Origin: Aphrophora alni
Lineage: Eukaryota; Arthropoda; Insecta; Hemiptera; Aphrophoridae
Assembly: GCA_963513935.1 (NCBI GenBank)
Contig: OY740771.1
Location: forward strand, 15,022,954 to 15,086,953
DNA: 64,000 nt
Direction of reading: 5' to 3'
Part shown: positions 56,671 to 64,000 of the stretch, piece after piece
Numbering within the stretch: the stretch's first letter is position 1
Layout: every line of letters starts with the position of its first letter
Position numbers and translations under genes: made by a program
Notes under the pieces: model-generated
What the model saw: only the letters and a program-made list of their open reading frames with translations
The model's database searches: none
What the model was told of the DNA's origin: nothing

Positions 56671-56964
56671 CCGTAATATTTAGTTTAATGGTTTAAAGTC
56701 TGACAGACTAGACGCTTAGGAAATAAGTTTGTTATAGCCTACAAAATATTCTTATGGATAGTTTCCAGTTTACATTCTTATTTTAGTTTTATTCCTTTCG
56801 ACATTTTCACATACACGTGTTCTGGAGAAAATTACGTGATGAAGGAAAAAATGGATTTCAAGCTTTTCACGGATATGTTATTTTGAGATCCTTCAATCCA
56901 AAAAAGTGTTTTCGGGAATCATGCTTGTCTGTCATCTGTACAAACCCAAAGACGTAAAGCAATT
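56671..56964. other. AT-rich intergenic DNA
   Basis: Nothing recognised. Confidence 0.4.
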
Positions 56965-58015
56965 TAATCAAAATTCGGTTTAAGGGATTATAGATCGTCG
57001 TCATCTGCAAGTAAACATCATTGCGGCTACAAAAATTAATATGGAATGTAAGTTTGGTGTAAGAGATTATAGATTGTCCTTGTCGTCTGTAATAGCACAA
57101 TTGTTTCCACAAAAATTATTATGGAACATACAATTTGGTGTAAGGGATTATAGATTGTCGTTGTAGTCTGTAAGTAAGCACGATTGCTTCTACAAAGATT
57201 AATATGGAATATAGTATTTGGTGTAAGGGATTATAGATTGTCGTTAATGTTTGTAACTAAGCACGATTGCTTCTACAAAGATTAATATGGAATATAGTAT
57301 TTGGTGTAAGGGATTATACATTGTCGTTGTAGTCTGTAAGTAAGCACGATTGCTTCTACAAAGATTAATATGGAATATAGTATTTGGTGTAAGGGATTAT
57401 ACATTGTCGTTGTAGTCTGTAAGTAAGCACGATTGCAGCTGCACAATTAAATGTGGAATATAGTATTTGTTGTAAGGGATTATAGATTGTCGTTAATGTT
57501 TGTAAGTAAGCACGATTGCAGCTACACAATTAAATGTGGAATATAGTATTTGTTGTAAGGGATTATAGATTGTCGTTAATGTTTGTAAGTAAGAACGATT
57601 GCGGCTATAAAAAATATTATGGAATATAAAATTTGGTGTAAGGGATTATAGATTGTCGTTGTCGTCTGTAAGTAAGCACGATTGCAGCTACACAATTAAA
57701 TGTGGAATATAGTAGTCTATTTGGTGTAAGGGATTATAGATTGTCGTTGTCGTCTGTAAGTAAGCACGATTGCGGCTATAAAAATGAATATGGAACATAA
57801 AATTTGGTGTAAGGGATTATAGATTTACGTTGTTGTTTGTAAGTAAGCACGATTGCAGCTACACTATTAAATGTGGAATATAGTATTTGGTGTAAGTGAT
57901 TATAGATTGTCATTGTTATCTGTAAGTAAAACACGATTGTGTCTACAAAAATTAACATGGAATATAAAAATTGGTGTTAGGTATTATGGTTGTCGTTGTC
58001 ATCTGTAAGTAAGGA
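56965..58015. repeat. 83-bp minisatellite, about 12 copies
   Basis: The unit TGGTGTAAGGGATTATAGAT, TGTCGTTGTAGTCTGTAAGT, AAGCACGATTGCTTCTACAA, AGATTAATATGGAATATAGT recurs at 83-bp steps (for example 57136 to 57219) with point changes and small indels. Outer copies are more diverged than central ones. GTCGTCTGTAAGT and CACGATTGC blocks resemble the dispersed sequence near 285-310 and 22840, so the array may have grown from a dispersed repeat. Overlapping minus-strand frames (56867-57112, 57776-57958) are artefacts. Confidence 0.92.
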
Positions 58016-58892
58016 ACCCTACATCTCTATGATGGCAATAGAGATTATTTTCAAATGTAATTTCGAAACATAACCTCCAAAGAAAGTGTTACGAGATACG
58101 GTAGGGCCGAGTCATCGACGCGAGCGTAGTGAGTGGAAGCTTCCCACATACAGTCAGACAACGTACAGACCTTTACCGTTGCACTTTGTAACTCTTGCTG
58201 GTCAACAACATCTTATCAGTATATGTTTGTGATAATACACGATTCACAGCTGTGTCAATGTTTGTTACATGACTAGTAACACGTTGGCCGATTCCTACTC
58301 CACGTTATCCGACATATATGTACAACTGGGGTAATGTGAGGCTCAGTACGTGGGTTCATGTTCAGAATGCGCTAGTGTTTGAGAAGTAGGAGAATATAAT
58401 ATGCCGCGTTGTCCTTGAAGTTACCAAAAATGGGTATTAGATGGCAGCACTATAGCGTCTAATTTCTGAGCTTCAAACCATATTGTGTAGACGGCAAACT
58501 ATGGCGTATGTAAAACCAATGGCAGTAGTATCATTGCATTTACAATAATGATATATTGTAAGTATTGCCTGTTCCCTGATGCAATATTTTCCCCTGGGTT
58601 TTGGTGTTTTGTTCAAGTGTGTAGTAATATCTACTGTTACGTATTAATTTATGAACATTGCCGTGTCATTTAGTACGTTAAACAGTAGCTACATTATGTT
58701 TACGAGAATTGTTTATTGAATGTCATAAAATTTTCTTACCTCGTGATCTAAACAGTTATTTATTAATCTAAAATTAATTTTAATTATAATACAAACACAA
58801 CTAATAAATGCAATTAGAATTAAATGGAGGAAAGAGGATGTTTTATCAAAAGGAAGGAAACAAGAATTTATGTTATTGCTTTTCATTGTAGA
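58016..58892. other. Mostly unique DNA, less AT-rich
   Basis: GGTAGGGCCGAGTCATCGAC at about 58100 is an R3 fragment on the minus strand. 58130-58530 looks unique and is less AT-rich but has no sustained open frame. Confidence 0.4.
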
Positions 58893-59210
58893 TTAAGAGA
58901 AAGGGGTTTTCAGATTTAAAACCCCTTTAATGAGGCACAATTTTAGTTTTAAACAGAACAGCAAAATGATAATTATCTTCAAACATAATAACAATAAATT
59001 GAACTGGTTTAATTTATAGGAAAGGGACTTGTAGTAATTAATGTAGTGCATGTTTTGTCCATTAACAAACCTCAGGTAGCTTTCTTGGCTTTGCAAAATA
59101 CTTCTCCTAGCAACGGTAACTATGCAAATAGGATATGCAGCTGGTCTATTGTGTGTGCTTTGCTGGCAGGCTGTTAGTAGTGAATGGAAGAAATCACGGG
59201 GTCCCGCCAT
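58893..59210 (-). CDS. Unrecognised 105-codon ORF, possible first exon
   Basis: The frame starts with ATG at 59208-59210 in a GC-richer patch (59080-59270) and begins MAGPRDFFHSLLTACQQ. The first 50 or so residues have mixed composition. The rest is lysine/leucine/isoleucine-rich and AT-driven, which looks like intron or intergenic sequence read through. CTGAG|GTTTGTTAAT inside the frame (near 59075) would be a usable splice donor, leaving an exon of about 45 codons. No domain was recognised and the homologue is unknown. Confidence 0.2.
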   Translation of the reverse strand: MAGPRDFFHSLLTACQQSTHNRPAAYPICIVTVARRSILQSQESYLRFVNGQNMHYINYYKSLSYKLNQFNLLLLCLKIIIILLFCLKLKLCLIKGVLNLKTPFS

Positions 59211-59219
59211 AGAGACAGG

Positions 59220-61439
59220 TGGACGGATTCGCTACTGGAGTCTGTCCCTGCTTCTGTCATTCCTGTATAAACTGTATGTAAATTATGATAAATAAATAAA
59301 AATTTGTATTTACCATTTTGTTGTCAAATTATACGCGCATTTCGAGATACTAACTGAAATATATGTTTTGAGATTTTCAAGCTTAGAGAAGTGATTTTAA
59401 GAATGACGCCCTGTTTTCTGTGTTCCATGTCGTCTGCCGTCTGTACATTAAGTCTTACGACTTGATGTATTGTTATAAAATATCATATACAATTTATTTA
59501 CTGAATACTAAAGAGTTTTCATGTAGGCTATTAATGTTATTGATTCAAATTTAATTTTTGATGAGGAAAGGGTAGAATTGAATATGAAACACTGTCACTC
59601 TTAGAAGGGCAATACCTTAAAATCAGTCCAAAATATTTCATTTAAATTTATCAAATTTTTAACCAATCTAACACTTATAAGAAACTTTGTATATTTCCAA
59701 CCAAACAACTGAAAAAGATTGAAATGTATTTGGGGGATGTTAAATTCTAATTCTGAATTCCAAAATATAGAATATCACGAGTTTTATAATAATAGAATTA
59801 CCAATTAAATTTTTTCACAAATGGCATTCAACACCCACCAATAAATAGTCAACCTCAACTATTTGATCGATTTTGACTGGAATTTTTAATCATTAATAAT
59901 AATCATGTTTATTATAAAGACTACAAAAACTTAAAAGGCCTTTAAAAAATCGAATAATACTGGGTTTTTAAAAGTAAGTTAAAACTTTAAGTTGTGGTTT
60001 CGGTATTTGTTGTCCAATCCCTGAGAAAAACTCTTTATTGTACGCAGATATAATTGGGATTTATTAAAACATCAGCTGTTATTTTCATTGCTGTTTATGT
60101 GTTGCCATAGCAACGAGTTTTCTCATTGTTGTCTAATTTTGTTTTATTTGTGTGATAACTAATCACAATTACTTCTAAAATATTTTTTTTTGTTTTTAGT
60201 ATAAGGATATCTTCAATTAATTTCAGCTCGTTAAATATTTTCTATTATGAGGGGGGGGGTCCAATATAGGCTTTTCCTTAGGACTTCCTCTTGTGCAATT
60301 TTGTTGTTGTCAGTTTTTCAATTTTATTTTCTTTTAAATAAGCTCTTTAGGGTAATGTATTATGTTTTTAATTGTTGTGGTATGTTTTATTGTGAATTTT
60401 GTATTTGTTATAGTGTGTAATCTTTAAATTATTATTATTTCAAACACAGGAATCTTGTAGGTGGTAAACTTGTTGTAGTTATCAATTAATTAATTGATTG
60501 TTTGTTTTATACCATCATGAATTTTTCACCATTATTAAACTTTTCACTTCTTCCCCTTGAAAAACGACTGTTCATTGAATGCGAGACTTAACGGTTTAAA
60601 AACAGGAAATATTTCGCCTAAACTTGAGCACTTTCGGCTTTCGGTTTAGCACTTTCGCTTAAACTTTTTGGACACTTTAATTTTTACTTTTTTACATGTA
60701 TATTTACTTAACAGGTCGCTAAAATTACGAGGTATAAAGGCACGCCCTTATTACAACCAGCACCGTCGCCTTAATATTCTTTTGAATTGGAAACTTTGTA
60801 AGGATACAGATTACTTTAGAGTAAAAAGAAGTAATATTTATAATTCCTTATCGATAATAATAATAATAACAAATTGATTGATCAATAATTATTAAATTTT
60901 ATCGGTAAACGACAGCTAACTTACAAGACTTTGTTGCTGAAAGTGAGTTAAGAATTATAGTTTTAGAAATTACTGAGGAAAGAATTCAATTCTTATTACA
61001 TTGAAATTAAAGAAGGAAACAACTCTTAAGACAGGATTGTGTTGAAACTACTACCGTAACGACATACAGCTGCATTTCTTATTGAAGGAGACAAATAAAA
61101 TCTTTAAGTAACACATTTGACGTAACTTTGAGCAGGATTAATGGTTCATATGTAACGGACTATACCACCCCTCCTGCCATCATTTGGCGCACGCCGGGTA
61201 GGCACGCGTGTTGAGAAATGTGGTGGGGGAGGTAAAAGCAGGTGGGCTCTCCCCATAGTGCACTCTCCCCCAACCTTACTGCACAGATTTCACTAACGCT
61301 ACATCTCTCTGGACCGTTCTAACTATTATACGTTTCGAAAACATTTGCTATCCGTATATACGAAGATTTATTCGAAAAAAAGGTTTAATGGCAATATAGT
61401 TATAGTATGATGATGCTTGTACTGTAAATAAGTTGATGA
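59220..61439. other. AT-rich intergenic DNA
   Basis: A 9-G run lies at 60251-60259. A GC-rich patch at 61160-61280 (GGCGCACGCCGGGTAGGCAC) has no sustained frame. The 69-residue plus-strand frame at 60668-60877 has no recognised motif. Confidence 0.4.
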
Positions 61440-61640
61440 GTGACATCATGGTACTTACCCAGCCCCTATAATGTAATGTAATCAGATTCTCTAAATGTAA
61501 TGCCTAAAAGTTGTTTGTTGGGTCTTGTAGGAAATATTAAACTGTATTAAAAGATGAAGAAGTTTTTCCAATACTTTGTTTAAAACATTTGTTACACAGA
61601 CTTTCTGTATTTAGTAATATTGTATATTATTACTTTATTG
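61440..61640 (+). repeat. R2 dispersed repeat, fullest copy
   Basis: CATCATGGTACTTACCCAGC, CCCTATAATGTAATGTAATC, AATGCCTAAAAGTTG, GTCTTGTAGGAAATATTAAA and TTTGTTACACAGACTTTCTG run in order and serve as the reference for this family here. Confidence 0.7.
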
Positions 61641-63539
61641 GCGTCGATAATGTTGTGCATATCGAGTGGTCAATTTGAGTGAAGACATCAACATTTCTCG
61701 AAAAATAAGCATGGTACGAAAAAAATGTCAATTAGAAGTTAATACTTTTCAGGGTGCCATTCACTCGTGCTAAATAGACGCCCTTTTGAGGGAGGCACAT
61801 AGGTAAATTTGAGATCTTAAATGGGAACACCCATCTTTATGGGAAAAATAAGAGTTTTATTCAAACATTGGTTTAGATTCGTGGCAATTTCCTCTGTAAT
61901 TGCAAAAACGTAATTTATCAGTTATTGCACGAAATGCACGTGAATTTTAATAACTCGGTTTGGCTTTATGACCAACAATTATTACGTCAAACAAATATTA
62001 GTCACAGAGAAAATTAAAAAAAAATCTGCATTTAAATAATCTTTTCTTGATTGTTATTTGAAAAATTACAGCAGTTTTGATTTTGCCAATTATAATTATC
62101 ATTTTTTTCACTCGGTTGATTTCTTTGCCGCGTAATGGTAATTAAATGTCTAGGAAAAAAACATCCCTACTACAGCGTCATCTACGACGATCAGATCATT
62201 TTAAAAATAAAAGCTTCTTTCCATTGTTGCATCATTTTGTAACAAAACATGTTGATATTACTTAAAAAACTAAACTTAACTAATATCCGCCAATTGAAGC
62301 GCCATCTATCCCGAATCAAAAACATATCAGACAAAACCTACGTATTTTGTAGCGTAAAATCCGAATCAACAATAAAAAATGCTCAACATTTAACATTACT
62401 ATATGCCCCCCTCTAAAGGGGGAGACAGGTTGGTCTAATGTAAATAACCGCCACAAAAATATTAACTTTTCATTTGGGACATTTTTTTTATCCATGCTTA
62501 TTTTTCGTCTTGTTTTTACTTATTTACCACTAGAAAAGTCTCCACTCACGGTCACTGTTTAAACCTAGCATGCCATAAATATATATGAAGAAGTTTGCTT
62601 ATTTTGACATTAACAAAAATTAATTTTGAATTTCAATATAGGAAGGACTACATGAGAACACTTATACTTCTTTATAGCTTAATAAACTTTCGTATCCTGA
62701 GGTCGTGAAACGTGAAAATCGGAAAAAAATATAAGGGTAATTTTTTTGGTAAACTTTGTATACTTGGTAAGTAAAAACGAAATAAGCACAAAACAGTTCA
62801 ACAGATTTCGAAAAAAGAATAGAAGGGTTTTTTGTAGCATTTGAAAAAAAAAAAATGAAAAAAAAAAGAATATCCGTCAACCGCGTACAATGCAAAGTTG
62901 ATTTTATATTAGAATGTGTGAAAACATACATAACCTATACGAAAATTCTAATCTATTGATCATTTAATTTATTTTAAAACAAACAATTGTATAAGTTTAC
63001 ATCAAATGTACGTATTTCGTTCTTTCCAAGAATATTATGTTCAATATATAAAAGTTAACTGAGAATGATTTTAAACATTTTGAAAGGCCGCCATGTTGAA
63101 ACTTGAAACAAATTTATTAGGTTAGATGTATTATACGAGAGTTTTGTCATGTTGACAATATTTCAAGGATGGGTGACAGGTTTTTTTTAAGAACTCGAAG
63201 GAGATATATTTATACAATTTTTAACAAAAAGATATTTTTGTAGTCCTCAGAAAATAAAAATAAAAAATTTCAAAACTCAGATGTTTTGGCATAGCTTACA
63301 AATTCGTTAGCGGCTTTGACCTATTTTTGTGATTTAAATTAACGTTTTGTTACAACAGATATGTTTAATTTATTGATCTAAGTACTTTTTATTTTTTTAC
63401 AGTATTTTAATTTTAATGGTTAAAAAAAATTTTAAAACATTTACTTTTTGAATTTATCTAAAATTTAGTTACCATAGAAACCATAAGCAATCAGTTTTAA
63501 CAATTCTATACTGAAATAGGTTACGCCTAACTCCTTAGA
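61641..63539. other. AT-rich intergenic DNA
   Basis: TTGAAGCGCCATCTATCCC at about 62295 contains a GCGCCATCT core of the CTCF type, not otherwise supported. The 89-residue minus-strand frame at 62662-62931 is AT-driven. R5-like AAAGGCCGCCATGTTGAAAC lies near 63083. Confidence 0.4.
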
Positions 63540-63970
63540 GCTTTACTTTTATTGAGGACGGGTATAAATCCCGAGGAACCCCTAGCTGCGTCTACACCTA
63601 ATCTCATGTAGTCCGGAGTTATATCTCTCTCTTTTATCTTTCTACAGGTCTCTCTTTACCAACTCTTATTGTAAACCCAGAACGAATACAATATTTGGCA
63701 GACAGTTTTATACCATTAAATTGTAGTTACACGGGCTCTGAGTGGTAAGTGGCAACCCCGAAGAATCCTAATTACATCTACACCTGTTTCCCTGTAGTCT
63801 TCAATTAGAACCATCTCTTTCATCTGTACTTTAAGGTTTCCTTGACCAATACTTGAGCTTTTCCTACTCCGACGCTATTAGAGTGTTCGAGAGTTAGTGG
63901 GTCTTTATTATATCTTCTTTTCTTCCTTTGTTTCATAAGGCGATAATAACAGAGAAGTTTTTCGCCCAAC
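63540..63970 (+). repeat. R1 dispersed repeat, two tandem copies
   Basis: Two successive units, 63540-63700 and 63715-63970, share CCCGAGGAACCCCTA or CCCGAAGAATCCTAA, GTCTACACCTAATCTC or TCTACACCTGTTTCC, and CTCTTTTATCTTTC or CTCTTTCATCTGTA. AGGTCTCTCTTTACC or AGGTTTCCTTGACC follows. Only the second has the 3' block CATAAGGCGATAATAACAGA and TTTTTCGCCC. Confidence 0.7.
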
Positions 63971-64000
63971 AACAGAACAAGTTAGGATTGGTCTATAACC

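Noticed and set aside
62290..62312. CTCF-type core GCGCCATCT
   Set aside because: Single short match without context; related ATGGCG strings occur throughout R5.
19078..63481. RFX X-box matches at 19078, 60101 and 63468
   Set aside because: Three matches to this degenerate 14-mer are about what chance gives in 64 kb on two strands.

Overview
The window looks like a repeat-dominated, non-coding stretch of an insect nuclear genome. It is strongly AT-rich and has no prokaryotic gene organisation. It carries pentameric TTAGG/CCTAA telomere-type repeats, the motif of most arthropods, which argues against flies and vertebrates. It also holds remnants of four different non-LTR retrotransposons. A large-genome insect such as a hemipteran would fit, but I cannot fix the order from this sequence. 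I found no protein-coding gene that I would defend as functional, and most long open frames fall inside tandem or dispersed repeats.

Layout. 1-8000: LINE remnant A (minus strand, 1003-2045), a 92-bp minisatellite (3400-4506), and dispersed repeats with short telomere-like runs. 8000-13900: a TIR element (8016-8611), a diverged tandem duplication (9655-10150) and LINE remnant B (plus strand, 11620-11960). 13900-18000: a 37-bp minisatellite with 110/220-bp higher-order structure and a 233-bp GA microsatellite. 18000-27400: dispersed families, a segment duplicated 17 kb away, a foldback element with GC-rich arms (25062-25331), LINE remnant C with a zinc-knuckle end and an ATT tail (25926-26319), and a foldback element with a hammerhead-like core (27051-27329). 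27400-32000: AT-rich DNA, a 530-bp interstitial telomeric array and a CpG-rich patch with a TATA box. 32000-42000: dispersed repeats, a tRNA-like sequence, the second copy of the duplicated segment, and a jockey-type LINE 3' end with a poly(A) tail (39336-39895). 42000-53100: five inverted-repeat elements, two of them with hammerhead-like cores. 53100-64000: dispersed families, a cysteine-rich ORF (56314-56670), an 83-bp minisatellite and a low-confidence ORF (58893-59210).

Dispersed families are named R1 to R7 for this report only: R1 (CTCTTTCATC...AGGTCTCTCTTGACC), R2 (GGTACTTACCCAGCCC...TTGTTACACAG), R3 (CGCTTCGCTCGTGTCA...TTATAAGTTGAATAACAC), R4 (AATCGGTAGAG...TTTGAGTTATCG), R5 (CAGGGTGTTCAGAAA...TTCAAAATGGCGGCC), R6 (GTCTGTAAGTAGCAACC) and R7 (GGAATGGAAAGTTTGAGCAA).

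The most interesting signal is a set of short foldback elements. Their loops carry a stem-loop closed directly before CGAAA, then an 8-nt palindrome, in the order expected for a hammerhead ribozyme with a minimal stem III. The stem sequences differ between copies while pairing is kept. Hammerhead motifs are known from Penelope-like retroelements and retrozymes, so these may be non-autonomous relatives. This is inference, because the catalytic cores deviate from consensus.
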